From positions 1 through 9,238 of the forward strand of contig DAIQOP010000147.1 of assembly GCA_036787815.1 (NCBI GenBank): a DNA stretch of 9,238 nucleotides, written 5' to 3'. Position 1 is the first letter of the stretch; the number at the start of each line of letters is the position of its first letter. The notes under the pieces were generated by a model that worked only from the letters and a program-made list of their open reading frames with translations, was not told the origin of the DNA and ran no database searches. This document shows, piece by piece, positions 1-6,278 of the stretch. Made by a program: the position numbers and the translations under genes. Origin of the DNA: DATBAK01 sp036787815 (lineage in GTDB: Bacteria > Actinomycetota > Acidimicrobiia > IMCC26256 > PALSA-610).

Positions 1-1
1 C

Positions 2-277
2 GCCACCGAAGGTCTCGAGTCGGCGCGCGACCTCATCTCCGGCGTGCGCGACTACCACCAGTCGAAGATCTCGAACGATCAGAACGAGGTGATGAAGCGG
101 CTCACGGCGATCGCCTCGATCCTGCTGCTCCCGACGTTCATCGTCGGCCTCTACGGCCAGAACTTCGCGCACATGCCCGAGCTCGGGTGGGCACAGGGCT
201 ACGGCTTCTCGTGGGCGCTCATCGTGGTGACCACCGTCGCCCAGGTCTGGTACTTCCGCAGCAAACGTTGGATCTGA
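2..277 (+). CDS. corA: CorA-family magnesium/divalent cation channel, C-terminal part (5' truncated by window edge)
   Basis: This is the last ~91 residues of a CorA-like inner-membrane channel; the frame is open to the left edge, so the start lies outside the window. Visible are the end of the long cytoplasmic stalk helix (SARDLISGVRDYHQSKISND, then NEVMKRLTAIASI), the pore helix TM1 (about LTAIASILLLPTFIVGLYG), the periplasmic loop with the MPEL element, a second membrane helix (FSWALIVVTTVAQVWYF) and a short basic cytoplasmic tail ending KRWI. This two-helix C-terminus is diagnostic of the 2-TM-GxN superfamily. Known family role: pentameric Mg2+ (sometimes Co2+/Ni2+) uptake. Oddity: the signature after TM1, normally Gly-Met-Asn, reads Gly-Gln-Asn (155-163), so the ion preference should not be assumed. 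The next gene, engB, starts 12 bases downstream on the same strand and may be cotranscribed. Confidence 0.9.
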   Translation, partial: ATEGLESARDLISGVRDYHQSKISNDQNEVMKRLTAIASILLLPTFIVGLYGQNFAHMPELGWAQGYGFSWALIVVTTVAQVWYFRSKRWI

Positions 278-289
278 GCGGTCGATCGC

Positions 290-877
290 ATGGCCAAGCC
301 CCTCGACTTCTCGTTCGTGCTGTCGGCGACCAAGGTCGAGCAGCTCCCCCCAACCCGCGCCGAGGTCGCCGTCGTCGGGCGATCGAACGTCGGGAAGTCT
401 TCGTTGCTGAACTCGATCGCGCGGCGCAAGAGCCTCGTGCACGTGTCGAAGACGCCGGGCCGCACCCAGACCCTCAACTGCTTCGCCGTCGGCGGCGACG
501 CGACCGTCGTCGACTGCCCGGGCTACGGCTACGCGGTCGCGTCGAAGAAGACGCGCGCGTCGTGGCAACCGATGATCGAGCGCTACCTGCTCGAGCGTGA
601 GGCACTCACGATGATCCTGCTGCTCGTCGACGGCGAGATCGGCCCGACCAAGCTCGACACCCAGATGCTCGACTGGTTGCGGGCAAACATGCTTCCCCAC
701 ACCGTGATCGCGACCAAGCACGACAAGGTGAAGCCGTCGGTGCGCGAGAAGCGCAAGCGTGAGCTCGCCGCGCAGTGCATGCTCGAACCGACCGACGTCG
801 TGTGGGTCAGCGCGACGAAGGGAACGGGGATCGACACGCTGCGCGATCTCGTCCGCCTCTGGCTCGCCCTCGACTGA
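290..877 (+). CDS. engB: Ribosome biogenesis GTP-binding protein EngB (YihA/YsxC)
   Basis: This 195-residue TRAFAC-class GTPase has the normal length for EngB. All G motifs are visible: P-loop GRSNVGKS (30-37), the G2/switch I stretch TPGRTQ (55-60), G3 DCPG followed by YGYA (75-82), G4 TKHD (142-145) and G5 SATKG (174-178). The TPGRTQ and PGYGYA blocks are typical of the EngB/YsxC branch as opposed to Era or Der. Family role: a cytoplasmic GTPase that helps late assembly of the 50S ribosomal subunit and is essential in several bacteria. G3 has Cys where Leu is common (DCPG rather than DLPG), a mild variant. The ATG at 290 gives the N-terminus just ahead of the conserved beta strand; the only upstream purine stretch is a weak GAGCGG. 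It follows the corA-like gene by 12 bases. Its stop is 34 bases before the hydrolase ATG, and a small GGCT/AGCC inverted repeat lies in that gap. Confidence 0.95.
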   Translation: MAKPLDFSFVLSATKVEQLPPTRAEVAVVGRSNVGKSSLLNSIARRKSLVHVSKTPGRTQTLNCFAVGGDATVVDCPGYGYAVASKKTRASWQPMIERYLLEREALTMILLLVDGEIGPTKLDTQMLDWLRANMLPHTVIATKHDKVKPSVREKRKRELAAQCMLEPTDVVWVSATKGTGIDTLRDLVRLWLALD

Positions 878-899
878 GCCGACGACGGCTGAGCCGCCT

Positions 900-905
900 T
901 ACACT
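900..905 (+). promoter_or_regulatory. Candidate leaderless -10 element (TACACT) for the alpha/beta hydrolase
   Basis: TACACT fits the actinobacterial TANNNT -10 consensus. It ends 6 bases before the ATG at 912, so it occupies exactly -12 to -7 if transcription starts on the A of the start codon. That is the known geometry of leaderless genes in actinobacteria and Deinococcus. No Shine-Dalgarno sequence is present before the ATG, which fits. I see no good -35 box at the expected distance. The promoter assignment is inference from motif and position. Confidence 0.5.
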
Positions 906-911
906 TCCTCG

Positions 912-1667
912 ATGTCGTCGATCACCGTGCTTCCCGGGGCCGAGTCGTGGTCGGCGAGCGGTGGAACCAATGGCGTGCTCGTGCTGCACGGCTTCACCGG
1001 TTGCCCGCAATCGATGCGACCGCTCGCGGAAGCGTGCGCCGCGGCCGGCTTCAGTGTCGAGCTCCCCCGCCTCCCCGGTCACGGCACCACCATCGCCGAC
1101 ATGCTCCCGACGTCGTGGACCGACTGGTCACGCGCGGCCGCGGCGGCCTACGACGACCTCGCGGCCCGCTGTGCACGCGTCGTCGTGTGCGGGCTCTCGA
1201 TGGGCGCCACGCTCACCGCATGGCTCGCGACGCAACGACCCGACGTCGCCGGGATCGTCGTGATCAACGGCGCCTTCGGGCCGATCGACGAAGCCGTGAG
1301 AGGCGCGATCGTCGCGGCCCGCGACTCGGGCCTCGACCGCATCCCCGGGCCGGGTGGCGACATCGCCGAACCCGGCCGTGAAGAGCTCGCGTACGGGGAA
1401 GCCCCGGTCGCCGGGCTGCTGTCGTTGCTCGACGCGGCCGACGCGTTGCAGGAATCCCTGGCGCGAATTGCCATTCCCGCGCTCGTGATCACGAGCCGCC
1501 AGGATCATGTGGTACCGCCGAGCGCGAGCGAGCACTTCGTCGCGGCGGTCGGCGGGCCGGTCGAGCACGTGTGGCTCGAACGGAGCTATCACGTCGCGAC
1601 GCTGGACTTCGACGCGCACGAGATCGAGGAGCGAACCGTCGCGTTCGCTCGACGCGTCACGGCCTGA
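912..1667 (+). CDS. Alpha/beta hydrolase, carboxylesterase / monoacylglycerol lipase-like
   Basis: This 251-residue cytoplasmic serine hydrolase has no signal peptide. The HGFTG oxyanion-loop motif (26-30) is followed by LPGHGT (54-59), the nucleophile elbow GLSMG with Ser96, the acid Asp198 in SRQDHV, and His227 in SYHVATLD. The order, spacing and motif wording closely match the Est30-type carboxylesterases and bacterial monoacylglycerol lipases, which hydrolyse short- to medium-chain acyl esters and monoglycerides. The residues between the nucleophile and the acid (about 120-185) form the usual small cap. The start at 912 is chosen because homology begins just after it, a leaderless-type -10 box sits at the exact distance, and longer versions would run deep into engB in another frame. 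The true substrate cannot be read from the sequence. Confidence 0.9.
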   Translation: MSSITVLPGAESWSASGGTNGVLVLHGFTGCPQSMRPLAEACAAAGFSVELPRLPGHGTTIADMLPTSWTDWSRAAAAAYDDLAARCARVVVCGLSMGATLTAWLATQRPDVAGIVVINGAFGPIDEAVRGAIVAARDSGLDRIPGPGGDIAEPGREELAYGEAPVAGLLSLLDAADALQESLARIAIPALVITSRQDHVVPPSASEHFVAAVGGPVEHVWLERSYHVATLDFDAHEIEERTVAFARRVTA

Positions 1668-1703
1668 CGCGCCCGCACGCGCGGTTGGCGAACGCGAGCA
1701 TCC

Positions 1704-1732
1704 TTGATGCGCGGCCCCGGCCGTACCAGACT
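1704..1732 (+). promoter_or_regulatory. Possible sigma-70-type promoter for the SGNH hydrolase gene
   Basis: TTGATG (1704-1709) followed by a 17-base spacer and CAGACT (1727-1732) loosely resembles a housekeeping promoter. It would put the start of transcription about 40 bases before the ATG at 1779. The -10 match is poor, so this is only a candidate. Confidence 0.22.
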
Positions 1733-1760
1733 CCCGAGCCTCGCGACCGACCACGGTTGC

Positions 1761-1770
1761 AAGGGGGGAA
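1761..1770 (+). promoter_or_regulatory. Strong ribosome binding site, decides the ATG at 1779
   Basis: AAGGGGGGAA lies 8 bases before the ATG at 1779. It is the best Shine-Dalgarno-like stretch on the plus strand of this window. It selects the start that gives a clean signal peptide over an upstream in-frame start at 1704. Confidence 0.75.
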
Positions 1771-1778
1771 ACTGCACG

Positions 1779-2990
1779 ATGAGACGAGGTCTCGCGCTCC
1801 TAATCGCCGTCTGCACCGCTTCCGGTGTGCTCACCGCTCTGTCGGGAGCGTCGGCCCATGCCGACGGTCCCGGTGTCGGTGCACCGTGGATCGTGAGTGT
1901 CGGCGACTCGGCCATCTCGGGGGAGGCCGGTCGTTGGGCCGGCAACACGAACGGCAGCTCCACCAACGTCGACGCGCTCGGTTCGACCGCGTACTACGAC
2001 AACTCGACGAACACGGCCGAGCTCATCTCGGGCTGCCACCGGTCGAAGTCGGCCGAGGTCTACATCGGCAACGGCGTCAACGGGCAGAACCTGGCCTGCT
2101 CCGGCGCCCGTACCTACACCCAGACGCCGGGATCGGGTGACTTCAAGCCCGGGCTCGACTTCTTCTCCGACTCCAGCGGTCACCAGGGCCAGGCCCTGAT
2201 GCTCCAGCAGTTCGCGGCCAACCACAACGTCAAGGCCGTGACCGTGCTGATCGGTGCCAACAACTTCGGCTTCGCCGACATCGTGCAGACGTGCGTCGAA
2301 GACTTCCTGCTGTCACCGTCGTGGTGGCCGAACTACTGCAACGACGACTCGAACGTGAAGGCGTACTTCACGGCCTCGTACATCGCCGCGCAGGTGACCG
2401 CGATCAAGGGTGCGATCCTCAACGTCCGCCAGGCGATGCTCAACGACGGCTACACCGACTCGGCCTACAAGATCATCGTCCAGACGTACTCGTCGCCGAT
2501 TCCGCCGGGTGCCGCCTTCCGGTACTCGCAGTCGGGCTACACGCGTCAGTCGACCGGTGGCTGCGGCCTCTGGAACAAGGACGCCGACTGGGCCAACAAC
2601 ACGGCCGTACCCACCATCGACAGCTCGGTGAAGAACGGCGCCGCGCAGGCCGGGCTCTCGAACCTCGTCGTCCTCGACGACCAGAACGCGCTCGCCGGGC
2701 GCCGGCTGTGCGAGAACACCGTCGGCCTGCTCGAGGAGAAGGGTCTCGCCAACTGGCACAGCGCCGGCGCGGCCGACAAGACCGAGTGGGTGAGCCAGAT
2801 CCGCACGACCTCCACGCTGTTCGGGCCGTACCAGCTCCAGGAAGACGCGCACCCGAACTACTGGGGCCAGCTGGCGTTGCGGAACTGCCTGCGACAGGCG
2901 TACAACGGCGGTGCCGCGGTGGGCGGAACCTGCACGATCGCCTCGACCGGCCTCAACACGTACGGCGAGCCGGTGATGGGTCTGCACTAG
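1779..2990 (+). CDS. Secreted SGNH/GDSL-family hydrolase (actinobacterial lipase/esterase-like)
   Basis: This 403-residue exported protein has a signal peptide MRRGLALLIAVCTASGV..., cleaved probably after AHA at 28. The four SGNH blocks are visible: block I VGDSAISGEAGRW with nucleophile Ser44; block II ACSGA with Gly109; block III IGANNFGFAD with Asn161; block V QEDAHPN with His358. Family members are lipases, esterases or carbohydrate esterases. Block III reads GANN rather than the usual G-x-N-D, and the acid before His is spaced as EDAH rather than a plain DxxH, so activity should be tested rather than assumed. The mature part has eight cysteines (86, 107, 172, 187, 262, 311, 370, 385), enough for four disulfides, which suits a protein working outside the cell. 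It stands alone, with its own strong ribosome binding site, and converges on the anti-sigma gene. The substrate is unknown. Confidence 0.85.
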   Translation: MRRGLALLIAVCTASGVLTALSGASAHADGPGVGAPWIVSVGDSAISGEAGRWAGNTNGSSTNVDALGSTAYYDNSTNTAELISGCHRSKSAEVYIGNGVNGQNLACSGARTYTQTPGSGDFKPGLDFFSDSSGHQGQALMLQQFAANHNVKAVTVLIGANNFGFADIVQTCVEDFLLSPSWWPNYCNDDSNVKAYFTASYIAAQVTAIKGAILNVRQAMLNDGYTDSAYKIIVQTYSSPIPPGAAFRYSQSGYTRQSTGGCGLWNKDADWANNTAVPTIDSSVKNGAAQAGLSNLVVLDDQNALAGRRLCENTVGLLEEKGLANWHSAGAADKTEWVSQIRTTSTLFGPYQLQEDAHPNYWGQLALRNCLRQAYNGGAAVGGTCTIASTGLNTYGEPVMGLH

Positions 2991-2998
2991 CAGCCCTC

Positions 2999-3032
2999 GG
3001 GTCGGCCCCTCAGGTGCCCTCGGTGCCGACCC
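2999..3032. terminator. Candidate hairpin between convergent genes
   Basis: GGGTCGGC (2999-3006) is the exact reverse complement of GCCGACCC (3025-3032), with an 18-base loop. It lies right after the SGNH hydrolase stop and overlaps the last codons of the anti-sigma gene from the other side. There is no T-tract in either direction, so intrinsic termination would be weak; it could also act as an mRNA-end stabiliser. Confidence 0.35.
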
Positions 3033-4389
3033 ACTCGAAGTAGTCGGGGCTCGGGTTCAACCAGAGCCCACCCCAGCGGAAACCGGCCTCGGCCATCCCG
3101 GCGATCAGGTTCGCCGGGTGGTCGGGGACGGTCCGCAGGGTGAGACCGATGCCCCACGTGTGCCGTGAGAGCCCGAGGCTCTCGGAGATCACTTCCGGCG
3201 TGAACGCCTGGAAGAACGTGGTCTGACGGGGCGTGGCGCGGCTCAAGGCCTGCCGCAGCGCGGTGGCGACGAGCCGGTGGCAACGCAGGTGGCCGACGCC
3301 GGCAACGTCGACGGTGACGATGTTGCGCGCGATCCAGGCCGGGTCCACCGACACCCGGCCGCGCGGGTCGATGTGGTACCAGAACTCGCCGAATCGGGCC
3401 TTCACGAGAGCCTGCGGGAGCACCGCGTCGCCGTGGCGAAGGTACGGCGTCTCGCCCGGCGCACGGAATCGCACCGCCCGGTGCAGCGTGCCCGCGATCG
3501 CGTGCTCGAGCTCGGAGCGATCGCCGTGGTACGCGACGAGCAGGAACCGCGGTGTGCGCACCCCGAGCGGGCTGTCGTCGGCCACCACGACCTCGGCCGC
3601 GCCCACCAACGAATCGGCCATGACGCCCGCGACCCGCACGGTCGTCGAACCGAAGGTCAGGGATCCGCCGACACCGATGCCGCGCAGGCGCGCCGACGTC
3701 GCACCGAGCAACACCGCATCACGCGCGAGGGCGCGCACGGCCCTCGCCGGCCCGGCCGGCAGATCGCGCGCGTAGCCGTCGGGGTCGACCGCGAGCGCGT
3801 CGATCGGGATCGCGTCGCCCGGCGGCAACGAGAGCCGCGACCGACCGCGCGCGTCGTGCTCGCCGGTGAGACGCAACTCGGTGCCGCGCACCTCCGTGAC
3901 GCCGACCACTCCAACGAGCGCGCGCGTACGCGTGAGCGCGCCGGCGGGCAATCCGCCGGCCGTCCACGCCAGCAGCAGCGACGCGCCGTCGGGGGCCCGC
4001 AGCTCGGGCGCCGACTTCTCCTTCGACGTCGAGACGTTCACCCGAATCGGGCCCCGATCGACGGACGCGATCGCGACGATCACCACCACGATCGCCGCGA
4101 CGGCGCCGACCAGCACGCGGCCCCGGCGGCGGGCCGGCACGGGAGTCGAGTCGAGGTTCGCGAGTGCCGGCGCGGCCAGGCCCGACAACCGCTCCTGCAT
4201 CCGGGGAACGAGATCGACGGCGACGGGTGTCGCCACCCGGAGCCGGGTCCGCAGCGATTCGTAGGCGGCCCGTTCGTTCCGGCAGCCCGTGCAGCGATCG
4301 AGATGGTGGGCCAGCCGCGAGCCGTCGGCGGGATCGAGCTCGTCGTCGAGCGCCGCCGAGAGCAGCCGACGCGCTTCACGACACCGCAT
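3010..4389 (-). CDS. Transmembrane anti-sigma factor with a degenerate M15 (VanY-like) peptidase ectodomain
   Basis: A 459-residue protein. Residues 1-50 form a zinc-finger anti-sigma domain: Cys3, then LLSAALDDEL, then H29-x3-C33-x2-C36. A single membrane helix (about 91-110, RVLVGAVAAIVVVIVAIASV) puts the rest outside. Residues ~130-300 (GASLLLAWTAGGLPAGALTR; VAGVMADSLVGAAEVVVAD) vaguely resemble the periplasmic part of MacB/FtsX-type proteins; this is weak. Residues ~300-459 resemble M15 D-Ala-D-Ala carboxypeptidases: RAPGETPYLRHGD, VKARFGEFWY, SRHTWGIGLT (408-417), GFRWGGLW (436-443), YFEWVG (450-455). Only zinc ligand His410 is kept; the usual Asp is Thr417, the last His is Tyr450 and the acid before it is Ser447, so it is probably not a peptidase. 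ATG 4389 is preferred to GTG 4407 because it has GAGG six bases upstream and starts at the domain's conserved Cys. It overlaps the sigma gene by 14 bases, indicating translational coupling. Inferred role: holds the sigma factor at the membrane and senses a wall ligand. Confidence 0.82.
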   Translation of the reverse strand: MRCREARRLLSAALDDELDPADGSRLAHHLDRCTGCRNERAAYESLRTRLRVATPVAVDLVPRMQERLSGLAAPALANLDSTPVPARRRGRVLVGAVAAIVVVIVAIASVDRGPIRVNVSTSKEKSAPELRAPDGASLLLAWTAGGLPAGALTRTRALVGVVGVTEVRGTELRLTGEHDARGRSRLSLPPGDAIPIDALAVDPDGYARDLPAGPARAVRALARDAVLLGATSARLRGIGVGGSLTFGSTTVRVAGVMADSLVGAAEVVVADDSPLGVRTPRFLLVAYHGDRSELEHAIAGTLHRAVRFRAPGETPYLRHGDAVLPQALVKARFGEFWYHIDPRGRVSVDPAWIARNIVTVDVAGVGHLRCHRLVATALRQALSRATPRQTTFFQAFTPEVISESLGLSRHTWGIGLTLRTVPDHPANLIAGMAEAGFRWGGLWLNPSPDYFEWVGTEGT

Positions 4390-4945
4390 CGGTCGCCTCG
4401 CCTTCACCCGCGCGGAACCACGCCGCGAGCTGCGCGCGCGCGTGCGCGACGCGGCTCTTCACGGTGCCCTCCGGGATGCCGAGCACCTCGGCCGCCTCGC
4501 GGTAGCGCAGACCGGTGACCTCGACGAGCAGCAACGGCTCGCGCAACCGCATCGGCAGGCTCGCCAGCGCGGCCCCGAGCTCGGCCCGCAGCACGGGATC
4601 GGTCGCTGCGGTCGCGCGATGACCCGCGAGCCGCTCGCGCCGGACGCGGCCGCGGATCGCGTCGATGCCCGCGTTGTGTGCGACGCGGAGCAGCCACGTG
4701 GAGAAGCGCCCCTCGAAGGAGTACCCGTCGAGCTTCTGGTAGCAGCGCAGGAAGGTCTCCTGGGCCACGTCGTCGGCGAGCACGCGGTCGCTGAGGAGGT
4801 GGGCCAGGAAGCGGACGACCGGCTCCTGGTAGGTGCGGACGAGCACCTCGAACGCCCGATGGTCACCCGCGGCCGCCGTGCGAATGATGTGCGGATCAGC
4901 TTCGAGCACCCGGCGGCTCCGATTCGGAGTCGGATTCTCGTGCAC
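4376..4945 (-). CDS. ECF-type RNA polymerase sigma factor
   Basis: This 189-residue group 4 sigma factor has only regions 2 and 4. Region 2 spans about 30-98: AFEVLVRTYQEPV, then DDVAQETFLRCYQ for core binding, then FSTWLLRVAHNAGIDAIR for -10 recognition. Region 4 spans about 125-178, with ALASLPMRLREPLLLVEV leading into the helix-turn-helix YREAAEVLGIPEGTVKSR. The GTG at 4945 has GAGGGGG just upstream and is the only reasonable start, because the stop of the preceding lipoprotein gene lies in the same frame 10 codons before it. The next gene encodes its probable anti-sigma factor and overlaps it by 14 bases. There is no C-terminal extension. The regulon cannot be read from here, but a candidate ECF promoter sits before the first gene of this cluster, suggesting autoregulation. 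Confidence 0.95.
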   Translation of the reverse strand: MHENPTPNRSRRVLEADPHIIRTAAAGDHRAFEVLVRTYQEPVVRFLAHLLSDRVLADDVAQETFLRCYQKLDGYSFEGRFSTWLLRVAHNAGIDAIRGRVRRERLAGHRATAATDPVLRAELGAALASLPMRLREPLLLVEVTGLRYREAAEVLGIPEGTVKSRVAHARAQLAAWFRAGEGEATDAVS

Positions 4946-4948
4946 GCG

Positions 4949-4955
4949 CCCCCTC
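4949..4955 (-). promoter_or_regulatory. Ribosome binding site of the sigma factor gene
   Basis: On the minus strand GAGGGGG ends 3 bases before the GTG at 4945 (its GAGG core is 6 bases away). It supports the GTG start, which no in-frame ATG could replace without cutting into region 2. Confidence 0.65.
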
Positions 4956-4975
4956 GCCGGCCAGCGTCGGCGCGG

Positions 4976-6244
4976 TCAGCAGGCACATCGGTACGCCCCG
5001 CTGCCGGGTACCGAGACGGCCGGGTCGATCGACGTGGCGTCGCCCGGCGACGGCCAACGGTGCACGACCCGCCCGTGGCGGTCGACGACGAGCAGGCCGT
5101 CGCCGGTCAGCAGGTAGAACACGTCACCCGAGCCATCGATGTGGAGGGCCGTGACTCCCCCGGCGCCGATCTCGGCGTTCGGGCTCTCGAGCAGCGTGTG
5201 GGCGTCGATCGCCACCAGGTGCGACCCCGAGCGGGCGAAGACGAAACGGCCGTCGGACGCGGTGATCGACGCCTGCTCGGGGTTTCCGAGCGCGGGGAGG
5301 TAGCGGGTACGCACCACCCGCAGCGTGCGGGTGTCGATGGCGGCGATCGCGTCCGCGACGCCGTCGGTCACGAACAGCCGCGAACCGTCGGGGCTGACGG
5401 CGAGCCCGGGGTTCACCTGCCCCGAGGCGCCGATCTTCTCGTCGAGATCGATGCAGTGCGCCCAACCCTTCGCGAGGTTCAGCACGTGCACGAACGCGTG
5501 GTACGTCTCACCATGCTCGGTCACGGGCGCGCTCGTCGCGTAGAACGTGTAGAGCTGAGTGCCGTCGGGGCTCATGAGTTGGGTGCGCGAGTACCCCGAC
5601 ATCGGCGTGCGATCCTCGCCGTCGCGTCCGAGGACCGTCGACACGTGGAGGGTCTGCAGGTCGATGCGGCGGACCGAGTAACGCTCCGGGTTCATCGCCG
5701 GGATGAACTCGAGCGCGAAGAGAGTGCGGCCGTCGACGCTGAACGCCTCGGGGTCGAAGTTGCCGGCGAGCCGCAGCGTGCGGGTTCCCTGCGCGGTCGC
5801 GACGTCGATCACCGTCGCGGCGCGGGGTTGCTCGGCGATGTTGAGATCGCCGTCGACGAGCGCCACGGAGCGACCGCCCGGCGACACCACGCGCACGCGC
5901 CGCGTTCCCGTCACGTCGTGGCTCCATCGCGGTACCCCGGTGAGGGGGTCGGACGCGACCACGCGGGTTCCGGTCGTGATCGGCTGCGCCTGCACGATCG
6001 TCGACGAGTCGGGCGCGGCCATGCCGTACGGCGCCCGGAACGCGACGGTGCCGGTGGTGGTGCCGACCGCGACGGCGCCCTGGTAGCTCTTGAAGATCAG
6101 GACCCGGTCGGCCGGGCGGGGCGCGCGCTCCCCCGCGGCGCCGACCGGCACGACCGGCGTGCGGGGCGCGACCGTGTCGTGGCTCGTGCTCCCGCACGCG
6201 GTGAGGGCGAGAACCAGCGCAGGGATCGCGAAACGCAGACGCAT
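4976..6244 (-). CDS. Beta-propeller lipoprotein (YncE/YVTN-like) in the sigma/anti-sigma operon
   Basis: A 422-residue protein with a lipoprotein signal peptide: MRLRFAIPALVLALTAC, lipobox LTAC with Cys17, so it is probably tethered to the outer face of the membrane. After a Pro/Ala-rich linker (about 20-45) come propeller-like repeats: VVASDPLTGVPRWSHD (95-110), an FSVDGRTLFALEF blade (168-180), LMSPDGTQLYTFYA (223-236), AVSPDGSRLFVTDG (282-295) and LVAIDAHTLL (343-352). These are typical YVTN/WD40-like blades seen in surface binding proteins; no catalytic residues are recognisable. The C-terminus ends YRCAC, and with Cys264 gives three mature cysteines besides the lipidated one. It has a strong ribosome binding site and lies 30 bases before the sigma gene. 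Inferred role: a surface partner or sensor feeding the sigma/anti-sigma pair. Alternatively it may simply be a target gene in an autoregulated operon. Confidence 0.85.
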   Translation of the reverse strand: MRLRFAIPALVLALTACGSTSHDTVAPRTPVVPVGAAGERAPRPADRVLIFKSYQGAVAVGTTTGTVAFRAPYGMAAPDSSTIVQAQPITTGTRVVASDPLTGVPRWSHDVTGTRRVRVVSPGGRSVALVDGDLNIAEQPRAATVIDVATAQGTRTLRLAGNFDPEAFSVDGRTLFALEFIPAMNPERYSVRRIDLQTLHVSTVLGRDGEDRTPMSGYSRTQLMSPDGTQLYTFYATSAPVTEHGETYHAFVHVLNLAKGWAHCIDLDEKIGASGQVNPGLAVSPDGSRLFVTDGVADAIAAIDTRTLRVVRTRYLPALGNPEQASITASDGRFVFARSGSHLVAIDAHTLLESPNAEIGAGGVTALHIDGSGDVFYLLTGDGLLVVDRHGRVVHRWPSPGDATSIDPAVSVPGSGAYRCAC

Positions 6245-6277
6245 ACCGGTGCCTCCCGTCGGGATCGGCTACCGGTG
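6244..6277. repeat. Direct repeat of TACCGGTG around the lipoprotein start
   Basis: TACCGGTG occurs at 6244-6251 and again at 6270-6277, 26 bases apart. Each copy holds the palindrome ACCGGT, so the repeat reads the same way for a dimeric binding protein on either strand. One copy lies near the expected transcription start and the other abuts the start codon. It could be an operator pair, or chance in GC-rich DNA. Confidence 0.35.
6252..6257 (-). promoter_or_regulatory. Ribosome binding site of the lipoprotein gene
   Basis: The minus strand reads GGGAGG here, 7 bases before the ATG at 6244. This near-consensus Shine-Dalgarno sequence fixes the start that gives the lipoprotein signal peptide. 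Confidence 0.8.
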
Positions 6278-6278
6278 A

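Larger units (their letters stand above)
1668..1778. other. Intergenic region before the secreted SGNH hydrolase gene
   Basis: These 111 bases separate the hydrolase stop from the next ATG. They contain a weak CGCGC/GCGCG inverted repeat (1668-1683) too short to call a terminator, a possible promoter, and the strong ribosome binding site of the downstream gene. No small ORF is convincing here. Confidence 0.5.

Noticed and set aside
759..911. N-terminal extension of the alpha/beta hydrolase into engB
   Set aside because: The extra 51 residues are Ser/Arg-rich shadow sequence inside engB; the family homology begins right after the ATG at 912.
1668..1683. CGCGC/GCGCG inverted repeat after the alpha/beta hydrolase as a terminator
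   Set aside because: Only a 5-base stem with no T-tract, in sequence where CG-rich dyads are common by chance.
1704..1778. Upstream start for the secreted SGNH hydrolase
   Set aside because: It would place 25 charged and polar residues before a good signal peptide and ignore the strong ribosome binding site ahead of 1779.
3010..3180. Active M15 carboxypeptidase assignment for the anti-sigma C-terminus
   Set aside because: The second and third zinc ligands and the catalytic acid are replaced, and the frame is intact on both sides, so a simple frameshift does not explain the loss.
3277..4518. A 413-codon plus-strand frame opposite the anti-sigma gene
   Set aside because: His/Arg-rich, low-complexity composition with no recognisable domain; it mirrors the codons of the anti-sigma and sigma genes.
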